DNA from: DATJUF01 sp035524095
GTDB lineage: Bacteria; Desulfobacterota; Binatia; Binatales; Binataceae
Assembly: GCA_035524095.1 (NCBI GenBank)
Contig: DATKPK010000268.1
Location: forward strand, 1 to 50,573
Direction of reading: 5' to 3'
DNA length: 50,573 nt
Of this stretch, positions 23,710 through 31,946 are shown one piece after another. Below the pieces are notes generated by a model. It was given only the letters and a program-made list of their open reading frames with translations, made no database searches and was not told where the DNA came from. Both the position numbers and the translations under genes were made by a program. Within the stretch, counting starts at the first letter, position 1; every line of letters begins with the position of its first letter.

Positions 23710-25074
23710 ATGGCGCGCGCCTTGCTGAAGATGGCTTCTGCGTGGGCTGACTCCGAGCCCACCGCGCCCGATTCAGCAATGATCTACTACCGTCATTTCG
23801 GCCTGAGCGGCGCACCTTTCCAGTTCACTGCGTCGCCGAAGGTGCTATATGCCAGTCCCGTCCATAGCAACGGGCTTGCCGCGCTTGAGGGTTCGCTGTC
23901 GCTGGACTCGGCCGCCGTCACTTTATTGATTGGCGCAGCCGGGTCGGGCAAGACCACGCTCGCGATGAGGATGCTGGCACGTGAATGGGGGCGCTCCCGG
24001 GTAGTCTATCTCGCTAATCCCAAGGCGGGATATCCAGCAATCTTGTGGGAAATATCGCGGCAGCTTGGTATCGAGGAGCACCGTGACGAACGCGAGATGG
24101 CCGAAGGATTTGGCCGCTATCTTAGTTCGCTCACTCTAAGTCAGCGAATTCTCGTCATAATCGACGAGGCGCATTACCTAGATGATACCGATTGCGACCA
24201 ACTCGAAGAGTTTCTAAACAGCCGACGGCAAGGGGTACAACGGCTGAGCTTGGCCTTAGCGGGTGAGCCGCAACTGCTAGAGCGGATCGCGATGGTCCGG
24301 CATCAGTCGCTTCAGGAACTTACCGCGTCCTTGGTCGTACTTAAGCCATTGCCACTGGATGAAGCAATGCGCTACGCCGAACATCGGTTGGCGGTCTTCA
24401 ACGGTAGTGCGGCTAAGGTATTTGCGCCGGGTGCCCTTGAGTATCTGCTGAGGCACGCGGAAGGCTTGCCGTTACGGATCAATATCCTTTGTCACAACGC
24501 GATGCTTATGGCGCACGCTGCGGATGCTACCCAGGTCAACTTGGAGATCGCGCGAGCTTCGGTGCTGGAATTTGAGCGTACGACGCCGGAGACGGCTCCA
24601 GTCGCTTCCGCGAAAAGTCACGATTCGGGCCGAGAGAGCACCGCCGACACGTCTTTGAGGGCCCCAGCTCAAGAGCCGCCAATCCCGAAGACGAGTTGGG
24701 CACCGCATGGCATGGGAATTGGATTATTGATTCTCAGCGTTGTGGTGATGAGTGCCCTTTGGCTCATCGCCATGCGCTCTGAGGAGCAGCTTCGGAGTTA
24801 TCAGGGTGATGCAGAGGCTCCGGCGATCTTCAGCGAGGATCTGAATGCAGGGAGCGACGCAACGCCACAGGGAATGTATCGGAGCGAGCAGTCGGATGAT
24901 CTGGCTTCCAGCTCGCAACCGGGAACGGCATTCATCGGCAAGGCTCCTGATGGAGCGTTGGAGAAGATAATTACGCCAAGTGCGCTGGGGCGTCCCGAGG
25001 TAACGATTAATCAGACTGGGCCGGATGGCAATTCGCCCAGCACACATGCCGCTGGCCCAGGATTTGGATCATAA
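23710..25074 (+). CDS. ExeA/GspA-like AAA ATPase with C-terminal membrane anchor
   Basis: AAA-family ATPase of up to 454 residues. The opening YYRHFGLSGAPFQFTASP is the ExeA/TniB-like signature; Walker A is GAAGSGKTT (75-83) and Walker B is ILVIIDEAHYL (about 146-156). A single membrane helix (ILSVVVMSALWLIAM) lies near 337-352, followed by about 100 Ser/Gly/Pro-rich residues, probably periplasmic. ExeA in type II secretion and the related ATPases of exopolysaccharide/exosortase loci share this plan. The start is unclear: ATG 23710, 23731 and 23779 are all in frame and none has a good Shine-Dalgarno; 23779 matches family N-termini best. No GspB or secretion gene is adjacent. Confidence 0.82.
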   Translation: MARALLKMASAWADSEPTAPDSAMIYYRHFGLSGAPFQFTASPKVLYASPVHSNGLAALEGSLSLDSAAVTLLIGAAGSGKTTLAMRMLAREWGRSRVVYLANPKAGYPAILWEISRQLGIEEHRDEREMAEGFGRYLSSLTLSQRILVIIDEAHYLDDTDCDQLEEFLNSRRQGVQRLSLALAGEPQLLERIAMVRHQSLQELTASLVVLKPLPLDEAMRYAEHRLAVFNGSAAKVFAPGALEYLLRHAEGLPLRINILCHNAMLMAHAADATQVNLEIARASVLEFERTTPETAPVASAKSHDSGRESTADTSLRAPAQEPPIPKTSWAPHGMGIGLLILSVVVMSALWLIAMRSEEQLRSYQGDAEAPAIFSEDLNAGSDATPQGMYRSEQSDDLASSSQPGTAFIGKAPDGALEKIITPSALGRPEVTINQTGPDGNSPSTHAAGPGFGS

Positions 25075-25127
25075 GGAGAAACAAGCGGAGCAAAGAAACC
25101 GCTTCAAATTGAAGATAGCTTGATCTT

Positions 25128-25202
25128 GTTCGCCGATAGGAGTTGCAGCCACGTAGCTTCGGAACCCCCCACGGAGCACGTCAAACAAGCCTGTCGGCGA
25201 AC
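25128..25202 (+). ncRNA. 75-nt nested hairpin, candidate structured RNA or terminator
   Basis: GTTCGCCGATAGG (25128-25140) is complementary to CCTGTCGGCGAAC (25190-25202) over 13 positions with one T-G pair. Inside, ACGT/ACGT (25151-25154 with 25178-25181) and CTTCG/CGGAG (25157-25161 with 25172-25176) can form a second helix capped by a C-rich loop. A T-rich stretch (TTTCATTTTC) follows on the plus strand. It lies between convergent genes, where a terminator is expected, but it is much larger than a usual one. Confidence 0.4.
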
Positions 25203-25331
25203 TTTCATTTTCTGCCCCGTACGTTCAGCCCAGCAGTCTCCAGTAGGCGCAAACCTTTTATTGCCGATACACTTTACCGGAACATCAAACCCGGAATCTA
25301 GGGCGTCGGTTATAAAGCATCGATCCTAGTC

Positions 25332-25901
25332 TTAGGGGCTGGCGGATTCGTTGAAGCGATCGCTCAGGACGGAGGCTTTTTGCGCGAGGCTCGAAGCAGC
25401 AAGGTAGTCGCCTTGTCTTTGGGCTGTTTGGGCGGCGCTCAGAAGGCTCCTTGCCTGGTCGTAGGCCGCTTTATCATCACTGCTCAGATTGGCTGAATTG
25501 ACGTTGACCTTGTCGAGGATAGCTTCGGTTCGCTCGACTTGTTGCTCCACGCCCGACTTGTCGGTGTTTTCGCCGCCAATACTAATGCGTGCCGGGCCTG
25601 TCGGAGTAGGTGAAGCAGTGGGCGTGGGCAAAGCGGGTCCAGGAGTTGGCGTCGGACTACCGCTGGGGAAGGTTTCGGACGCAGGAGTAGGAATAGGCGT
25701 CTCGGCAGCCTCATGATTATGGCGCCGACGGCGCCGATGATGATGAGGTGCAGGCGTCGGACTAGGCTCGGGAGTCGGAGTCACGGTCGGCGACGGAGGG
25801 GCTGGTGGTGGCGGCGGTGGCCGATGCCTGAACAGGGAGCAAGCGAAAAAGAGCGAGGCGATCAGAAATACACAGGTGGCGCGGACGATCGGTCTAGGCA
25901 C
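25332..25901 (-). CDS. Pro-rich predicted lipoprotein
   Basis: Exported protein of 189 residues. The N-terminus has a signal segment ending in SLFFAC, a plausible lipobox with Cys21. Residues about 25-100 are extremely rich in Pro, Thr, Ser and Pro-Thr-Pro repeats, with a His/Arg cluster near 52-63, a likely flexible spacer across the periplasm. Residues about 115-189 form a helical domain (EQQVERTEAILDKVN, ARSLLSAAQTAQRQGDYLAA), reminiscent of DUF4398-type helical lipoproteins. The gene starts eight bases after the histidine kinase stop on the same strand, so they form a two-gene operon. Function unknown. Confidence 0.72.
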   Translation of the reverse strand: MPRPIVRATCVFLIASLFFACSLFRHRPPPPPPAPPSPTVTPTPEPSPTPAPHHHRRRRRHNHEAAETPIPTPASETFPSGSPTPTPGPALPTPTASPTPTGPARISIGGENTDKSGVEQQVERTEAILDKVNVNSANLSSDDKAAYDQARSLLSAAQTAQRQGDYLAASSLAQKASVLSDRFNESASP

Positions 25902-25909
25902 GATGCAAC

Positions 25910-27751
25910 TTACCTAGCGGCCGCAGCGGGTCCGGTCAGCGCATATGTTTGATCGTCTGCGACCGGCAGTCTTATCAGAACGGTTGTGCCGCTTCCTACT
26001 TCAGACTGGATATCCACGGTCCCACGGTGAAGATCAATTGCGCGCAATGCCAAGGGTAGACCGAGTCCATTGCCGTTCTTTTTGGTTGTAAAATATAGGT
26101 TAAAGACCCTGGCCAGGTTCTCGGCGGGAATGCCGGGGCCTTCATCGGCCACGATTATCTCCACGAAGCCGCTTTGATTCAGCGAAGTTACTATGCGGAC
26201 CGTGCCGCCGTTGGGCATCGCTTCGGCGGCGTTACCGAGGATATTACGGAGAGCTTCAGAAAGCAGCGCGCGATCAGCCTGGATCGTCCCCACGCGCGAA
26301 TCAAACTGGCGATCGACTGTGAGGCCAGGCCGCGCCAGTGGATTGGCGGCCTCAGCGACGAGGTCATTCACGGCACAGCGAGTGAGCTTCAATTGTTCAG
26401 GGCGCATGAAGCGCATCAGGGCGTTGACTGCTCGATCAAGCCGTTCGACTTCATTGCGCAGGCCTCGCACGCGTTGCTCGACCGGGACATTGCGACCGGC
26501 GTCCTGGCTGAGTAACTCGAGTTGAAGATTCATGGCGTTGAGGGGATTCCGGATCTGATGGGCCACGCCCGAGATAAGCCCGCCCAGACGCACCAGTCGC
26601 CCTGAATAATCGACCACGCTTTCCAACTCGCGCATCGATTCGAGATCGCGCACGACTACCAGCAGACCGGGCGGCTCGGGTCCATGACCGAGGGAGAAGA
26701 TCGAGACCAACACGCGATTAGGATCACCACCCTCCGCCAAATCGAGTGCTACGTCACGAACCTCCGTCCCAGTGGTGAAAGCAGTGTCGACCATCCGTTC
26801 GAGCGGGTTATCTTTGCCAATGAGCAGGCTAAGCTTCTTGCCCTCAGCCAGGCCGCCAGCGGGCAGTCCAAGACGGCCCTGTGCCTCGGCATTCGCGAAG
26901 AGCACCGCGCCGCTGGAATCGAGCAATAGAACGGCGTCGGTTATAGAACGGAAGATATTGATGAACTGGCCGCGCTCGGTCTCCCACTGCACGCGGCTGC
27001 TTTTGATTCTGCGTGATAGGTCGTTGAACTTCTCGGCTAGCGTGCCAAGCTCGTCACGGGCTTCAATCCTTAGATTGACTTCGTCGCGGCCAGCCGCAAT
27101 CTGATCGACGCCGCTGGTGATAACCGCGATCGGACGCAACATGAAGCGAGCGGCTATCATCGTGCCGACGAGGCTCAATAGTACGCCCAGCACGCCCGCG
27201 GTAACGATTTCTTCAATTGCACGATGAGCTTCAGCCGAAATCAATACGGTCGAGAGGCCGATGCGGATCGTAGCAAAGGGCTGGTGGTCGACGTCTACCT
27301 GACGCCGGATTTCATAGGTGCCTTCGTTCCATAAGGCACCGATCCGAGTCCACGGCCACCAGGACGCAACTTGAGTACGCAATTTCTCCAGCTTTGGCGG
27401 CGCTTCGTCGTTGCCTCCGATGGTTTCGGTAGAAACTATCGGCTTGCCGTTCAGGTCATCGACCCGCGCGTAGACAACGCCCTTGCCGAAAGCTTGGGAT
27501 GAGGACAGAAACGCACTTAGCGGGGCGTAATCCCGGAGTACGGTTTCCAAGTCGGAAGGCTTGTTGCTGGTTGTATTGGCCAGTGCCGAGCGAATTTGTT
27601 CGAAAGTCAATTCGGCCAGCCGGTCTCCAGAGTCGCCAAGATTGTCGACCATTGTGGCCATGCTGTGGTCAACTTCGATGACGCTTACTACAACGAGCGG
27701 CAGTGCGAGGATACCGAGGAAAACAAGCGCGAGTTTAACTCGCAAATCCAT
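25910..27751 (-). CDS. Membrane sensor histidine kinase (HAMP-PAS-HisKA-HATPase, NtrB-like)
   Basis: Inner-membrane kinase of 613 residues. Membrane helices near 6-25 and 183-202 enclose a periplasmic sensor of about 155 residues. HAMP follows at about 202-253 (RPIAVITSG, EARDELGTLAEKFNDL), then a PAS domain from about 260 (FRSITDAVLLLDSSGAVLFA). The phosphoacceptor is H398 in GVAHQIRNPLNAM, and the ATPase shows LRNILGNAAEAMPNGG, VADEGPGIP and TTKKNGNGLGLPLA, the pattern of NtrB/AtoS-type kinases that pair with sigma-54 activators. No such regulator is in the window. Signal unknown. The lipoprotein directly downstream may be an accessory sensor component, which is inference. Confidence 0.9.
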   Translation of the reverse strand: MDLRVKLALVFLGILALPLVVVSVIEVDHSMATMVDNLGDSGDRLAELTFEQIRSALANTTSNKPSDLETVLRDYAPLSAFLSSSQAFGKGVVYARVDDLNGKPIVSTETIGGNDEAPPKLEKLRTQVASWWPWTRIGALWNEGTYEIRRQVDVDHQPFATIRIGLSTVLISAEAHRAIEEIVTAGVLGVLLSLVGTMIAARFMLRPIAVITSGVDQIAAGRDEVNLRIEARDELGTLAEKFNDLSRRIKSSRVQWETERGQFINIFRSITDAVLLLDSSGAVLFANAEAQGRLGLPAGGLAEGKKLSLLIGKDNPLERMVDTAFTTGTEVRDVALDLAEGGDPNRVLVSIFSLGHGPEPPGLLVVVRDLESMRELESVVDYSGRLVRLGGLISGVAHQIRNPLNAMNLQLELLSQDAGRNVPVEQRVRGLRNEVERLDRAVNALMRFMRPEQLKLTRCAVNDLVAEAANPLARPGLTVDRQFDSRVGTIQADRALLSEALRNILGNAAEAMPNGGTVRIVTSLNQSGFVEIIVADEGPGIPAENLARVFNLYFTTKKNGNGLGLPLALRAIDLHRGTVDIQSEVGSGTTVLIRLPVADDQTYALTGPAAAAR

Positions 27752-27930
27752 GGGCGGCTTAATTGACCTTCGCTAGCCAGGTCAGTGAGAGGTTTAAATC
27801 TCTTAAAGTATGCAACAAGTCAGTTTGACGCTGAAATAGCAACTCTTGGACTGTTCAGCGACCTTTAATCGTCTACTTGTGACTGCTTAAACTAGCATCG
27901 CGAGCCACCAAATCAAATGGCTATTGCCGA

Positions 27931-29088
27931 TTATTCGCGCTGTTCCAGACCCATCCGGCGCGCGATAATCACCTTCATAATCTCATTGGTGCCGGCATAG
28001 ATGCTCTGGACGGCGGCGTCGGCGTAATCAGTGGATACCGGGTATTCGCGCATGAAGCCATACCCGCCGTGAAGTTGCAGGCACTGGCTGGTGACCTTTT
28101 TAAGCAGTTCGGTCATCCACCATTTAGCCATGCTGACCTCGGTCACGACCTCGTCGCCACGGACGTGGGCAGCGAGAAGCCGGTCGACAAAAGCCTGGCC
28201 AACTTCGACCTCGGTGGCCATCTCCGCCAGCTTGAATTGGGTATTCTGGAATGACGCGATCGGCTGGCCAAATGCGTGACGCTGCTTGGTATAAGAAACG
28301 GTATCTTCGAGGCAGCGGCGTGCGCTGGTCAGTGAGCCAACTGCGGTGACGAGCCGCTCCTGCTGAAGCTTGTCCATTAGCATTTTGAAGCCCTGGCCTT
28401 CGCGCCCGAGCAGATTGGTCACCGGAACCCGGCAGTCCTCGAAAAACAATTCACTGGTGTCCTGGCCTTGGAAGCCAAGTTTTTCGAGCTTGCGGCCACG
28501 GACGAAACCCTGCGCATTGCCATCAACGATTATCAGGCTGATGCCGCGATGAGCCGGCTTGGCATTTGGGTCGGTCTTAACCACGACAATGATAGCGTCG
28601 GCGATCTGGCCATTCGAAATGAAAGTCTTGGCGCCGTTGATGACGTAGTTATCGCCCTCGCGGCGGGCGGTAGTCCGAACTGCTGCCAAATCGGAGCCGG
28701 TGCCCGGCTCGGTCATTGCGATCGCAAGAATTGTCTCGCCGCTGATCGCGCCGCGCAGGTAGCGATCCTTCTGGTCGGGCGTACCGAAACTGGAGATATA
28801 GGGCATGCAGATATCGGAATGCAGCGACATCATCAGGCCATGCGCGCGCACCCACGCCATCTCCTCGATCACGATCGCATCGTAGAGGAAATCGGCTCCG
28901 GCGCCGCCGTATTCCGCGGGTGCATTGGCGCCGAGAAACCCCGCCGCTCCAAGCTTCCGCCAGCTCGCACGGTCACTGCGGCCCTCGCGGTTCCAGTCAT
29001 CGATTTTCGGGACGATTTCGCTCTCGATAAAACGGCGCACCTGGGTCCGAAACATTTCGTGTTCTTCGGTGAAAAGCTCGCGGCGCAT
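27931..29088 (-). CDS. Acyl-CoA dehydrogenase, LCAD-type
   Basis: FAD-dependent dehydrogenase of about 385 residues catalysing alpha,beta-desaturation of an acyl-CoA. FAD/substrate motifs AIAMTEPGTGSDLA and GAKTFISNGQIAD are clear, as is the C-terminal QLHGGYGFMREYPV. The usual C-terminal catalytic Glu of the medium/short-chain enzymes is Ala here (IYAGTNEIM); instead a Glu is found in KLQQERLVTA, the position used by long-chain and isovaleryl-CoA enzymes. I chose ATG 29088 (MRRELFTEEHEMFR) because AGAGG precedes it; an upstream in-frame TTG at 29112 lacks a ribosome site. Substrate chain length cannot be read directly. Confidence 0.92.
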   Translation of the reverse strand: MRRELFTEEHEMFRTQVRRFIESEIVPKIDDWNREGRSDRASWRKLGAAGFLGANAPAEYGGAGADFLYDAIVIEEMAWVRAHGLMMSLHSDICMPYISSFGTPDQKDRYLRGAISGETILAIAMTEPGTGSDLAAVRTTARREGDNYVINGAKTFISNGQIADAIIVVVKTDPNAKPAHRGISLIIVDGNAQGFVRGRKLEKLGFQGQDTSELFFEDCRVPVTNLLGREGQGFKMLMDKLQQERLVTAVGSLTSARRCLEDTVSYTKQRHAFGQPIASFQNTQFKLAEMATEVEVGQAFVDRLLAAHVRGDEVVTEVSMAKWWMTELLKKVTSQCLQLHGGYGFMREYPVSTDYADAAVQSIYAGTNEIMKVIIARRMGLEQRE

Positions 29089-29432
29089 AAGCGACGATAC
29101 CTCTAATTTCAAAGTCTTTAGGCGGCTGGTTCGGAGACTGATTATCTTTCAACGCAGTTCGCAGACTCGCCGGCTCGTTCCGTTTTGCTCCATTAGCGCG
29201 CACGGCCTCGCGGGCTCAGCCTTCCCCTCAGAGTCTTTAGCGGCCGGTTCGCGGCTCACGTCCACACGGCTTCGCAAGCTCAGCCTACCTAATCAGCCCG
29301 AATCCTGACACGGTAGCCGCGCAGTGCCAAATCAATTTGGCCTTTTCAATCGCCGGACTAATCGTGCCTATTGCGTTTAGGAGTTGATTGCGCGAGCAAG
29401 TAGAGATCTTCGAGGATGGGAGTTCAAAGTGT
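29089..29432. other. Divergent intergenic region with degenerate direct repeats
   Basis: No gene supported in these 344 bases between the acyl-CoA dehydrogenase and the quinone reductase-like gene. The part 29113-29286 contains two families of imperfect direct repeats (separate entry). Promoters for both flanking genes must lie here but were not identified. Confidence 0.5.
29113..29286. repeat. Degenerate direct repeats
   Basis: AGTCTTTAG followed by a CGGC-rich tail ending GGTTCG occurs at 29113-29133 and again at 29232-29251. A second motif, CACGGCyTCGC followed by GCTCAGCCT, occurs at 29201-29222 and 29265-29286. The interleaved order suggests an old partial duplication. Similar units elsewhere in the genome would make it a REP-like family. 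Confidence 0.5.
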
Positions 29433-30401
29433 ATGAAGGCGATCCAGATTGATCGGCTCGGCGGCCCCGAGGTGATGGAACTGCGCGAGCGGCCGAAACC
29501 GGAGTTGCAGCCGGGGACGATTATCATTCGCAACCACGTTATCACCGTCAATTTTGGCGACATTTTTTTCAATCGTGGCGAGTACATCGTGAAGCCGGTC
29601 TTCCCAGATACGCCAGGGATGGAGGCGGCTGGTATCGTCGATGAGGTCAGCCCTGATGTCGCCGAGTTCAAGCCTGGAATGCGCGTGGCGTATATCGGGA
29701 TGGGCGCCTACGCTGACTATACGCGGATTCGGCCGAGCCGAGTGATTCCGCTGCCAGACTGGCTAAGCTTCGAGCAAGGGGCAGCTTTCCCGATTGCCGT
29801 GATGACCGCCTGGCACATGATCCATACGCTGCATCAGACCGACCCCGGCCAGACCGTACTGGTACATTCGGCGGCGGGCGGTGTTGGAGTCGCTGCGGTG
29901 CAAATCTGCAAAGCGGCGGGCGCGCGCGTAATCGGGACGGTCTCCAGCGATGCCAAGGCCGATCTTGTGCGCAAGCTGGGCGCCGATGAAGTAATCAACT
30001 ACGAGAACTGCGATTTCGCCGAAGAGGCGCTGCGGCTGACTGATCGGCGTGGCATCGATCTCATCCTCGACGCTGTGGGCAAGCCCACCTTCGAGAAGGG
30101 GCTGAAATGCCTCGCGCCGTTTGGCCATATAATTCTCTTCGGCCGTGCGGGCGGCGTTCCGGGACCGATGAATCCAATGAAGGTGTTCGAGAAATCGGCA
30201 ACTTTCAGCGGCTTCGTATTGCCGATGATTTATAGCCGGCGTGACGTGATGCGCCGGGCATGGGACCATTCGTTCGGGTTGATTCGCGAGGGTAAGCTGA
30301 CAGTCCCAATCGGCGCGAGTTTCCCGTTGGCCGATGCTCGCAAGGCTCACGAGGCAATATTGTCGCGTCAGACCGTAGGTAAAGTGCTATTGATTCCGTA
30401 A
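29433..30401 (+). CDS. Quinone oxidoreductase-like MDR protein (zinc-free)
   Basis: Medium-chain dehydrogenase/reductase of 322 residues, of the NADPH:quinone reductase group. The GroES-like N-terminal part contains VNFGDIFFNRGEY and PGMEAAGIVDEV; the NADPH-binding part has the AAGGVGVAAVQICKAAGARVIG Rossmann region, trimmed here to its core, and later LILDAVGKPTFEKGL. Zinc ligands of alcohol dehydrogenases are absent. I start at ATG 29433 (MKAIQIDRLGGPEVM) with AGGATGGGAG upstream; the frame is open to 29388 but adds 15 unrelated residues. Physiological substrate unknown. It converges with rarA, 25 bases away. Confidence 0.9.
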   Translation: MKAIQIDRLGGPEVMELRERPKPELQPGTIIIRNHVITVNFGDIFFNRGEYIVKPVFPDTPGMEAAGIVDEVSPDVAEFKPGMRVAYIGMGAYADYTRIRPSRVIPLPDWLSFEQGAAFPIAVMTAWHMIHTLHQTDPGQTVLVHSAAGGVGVAAVQICKAAGARVIGTVSSDAKADLVRKLGADEVINYENCDFAEEALRLTDRRGIDLILDAVGKPTFEKGLKCLAPFGHIILFGRAGGVPGPMNPMKVFEKSATFSGFVLPMIYSRRDVMRRAWDHSFGLIREGKLTVPIGASFPLADARKAHEAILSRQTVGKVLLIP

Positions 30402-30426
30402 ACGTCAGTCGCAAAGAATTCCGAGG

Positions 30427-31782
30427 CTAGTCGCTACGGCTATTGCTCTTGGTGCGTCGCGCGCGGACGCGCTTGAGGTAATCCCCGATGCGCGCTTCAT
30501 AGCCACGATCCGAAGGTTCGTAGTAGCAGCGATCCTTCAGCGCGTCAGGTAAATAATCCTGAGCGACCAGCGCGCCTTCGTAATCATGCGGATAATGGTA
30601 ATGCTCCCCGTACCCTAGTTTCTTCGTCAGCAGGGTCGGTGCGTTGCGGATGTGCAACGGGACTGGTAATGCGCCGTGTTTGCGCGCATCGTCGCGTGCA
30701 GCATTCATAGCGCGATAAGAGGCATTCGATTTGGGCGCAGCGGCCAGGTAGGTCACGCCTTGGGCCAGCGGAATAATCCCTTCGGGCAGGCCGACGAAAT
30801 CGACTGCGTCTTTGACTGACAGTGCGATCTGCAGTGCTCGCGGATCGGCGTTGCCGATATCTTCCGAGGCGAAGATCACCATTCGGCGTGCGATAAATAA
30901 TGGGTCCTCGCCAGCTTCGACCATGCGCATCATCCAGTAAAGTGCTGCGTCGGGATCGCTGCCACGCATGCTTTTGATGAAAGCCGAAATGACATTGTAA
31001 TGCTCCTCGCCGGCGCGATCGTAGAGTAACGCCTTGTGCTGCGCAGCTTCGTTAATGTCGGCGGCGTTTATCGTCTTGCGGCCAGCGCCAGCCGCAAGCT
31101 CTGCCGCCACTTCGAGCGTCCCAAGCGCCCGCCGCGCGTCACCCGCTCCAAAACGCACGACTTCAGCTACCGCATCGTCTTCAACCGTCAGTTCCATCGC
31201 ACCGAGGCCGCGCTCTCGATCGTTTATCGCTCGCCGTATCAGGTTCGCGAGAGCATCATCGTCGAGCGGATTAAGAACGACCACACGCGCACGAGAGATT
31301 AACGGCGCTATCACCTCGAAGGAGGGATTCTCGGTGGTCGCGCCAATCAGCGTGAACAGGCCGCTTTCGACGTGAGGGAGAATCGCGTCTTGTTGCGCGC
31401 GGTTCCATCGATGGATTTCGTCGATGAAGACAACCGTCGGCTTACCCTCGATTTCCAAGGCCCGGCGCGCCTCGTGAATCGCCTCGCGGAGGTCGGCTAC
31501 CCCCGAACTCACTGCCGCTATAGTCTTTAAATTTGCGCCTGAAGCCTGCGCCAGCAGCATCGCGAGCGTGGTCTTGCCGCTGCCGGGCGGCCCCCACAGG
31601 ATCATCGAATGGAGTCGATGAGCGGAAGCCATTTGTGCCAGCAGCTTGCCGGGCGCCAGCAGATGGTCCTGCCCGACTACCTCATCAAGGGTGCGCGGCC
31701 GCATCCGATCGGCCAAGGGTTGCGCGGCCGGCCGCCGAGGTTGAAAGAGCCCCTGCCCTTCTTCGCTTTTGCGCCGTGCCAT
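30427..31782 (-). CDS. rarA: Replication-associated recombination protein A
   Basis: AAA ATPase of 451 residues (RarA/MgsA/WRNIP1) that acts at stalled replication forks. The N-terminus LADRMRPRTLDEVVGQDHLL, Walker A GPPGSGKTTLA (near 65-75) and Walker B VVFIDEIHRWNRAQQD are canonical, followed by the sensor-1 region LIGATTENPSFEV. The C-terminal half with KSMRGSDPDAALYW, RRMVIFASEDIGNADP and the GYGEHYHYPHDYEGA segment is diagnostic of RarA. The length is that of the family. It is transcribed alone as far as the sequence shows. Confidence 0.95.
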   Translation of the reverse strand: MARRKSEEGQGLFQPRRPAAQPLADRMRPRTLDEVVGQDHLLAPGKLLAQMASAHRLHSMILWGPPGSGKTTLAMLLAQASGANLKTIAAVSSGVADLREAIHEARRALEIEGKPTVVFIDEIHRWNRAQQDAILPHVESGLFTLIGATTENPSFEVIAPLISRARVVVLNPLDDDALANLIRRAINDRERGLGAMELTVEDDAVAEVVRFGAGDARRALGTLEVAAELAAGAGRKTINAADINEAAQHKALLYDRAGEEHYNVISAFIKSMRGSDPDAALYWMMRMVEAGEDPLFIARRMVIFASEDIGNADPRALQIALSVKDAVDFVGLPEGIIPLAQGVTYLAAAPKSNASYRAMNAARDDARKHGALPVPLHIRNAPTLLTKKLGYGEHYHYPHDYEGALVAQDYLPDALKDRCYYEPSDRGYEARIGDYLKRVRARRTKSNSRSD

Positions 31783-31946
31783 TCATCAAACTTAGCATAG
31801 CGCACGGGGCGGACTGAGTGCTCGTTGACAGCCGCTGCGGGGCCTCTTCTAATTAGTGCATCGGAACGAGCGCTGAGGTTGCGATTGCATATAGGGACTC
31901 CGATGTTCTAGGTTCGAGGCGGGCCGAACAGGAGTCGGCACCAGCT

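Noticed and set aside
25560..25830. Possible CRISPR-like or minisatellite repeat in the lipoprotein gene
   Set aside because: The repetition comes from Pro-Thr/Pro-Ser codons of a low-complexity linker and has no regular spacer pattern.
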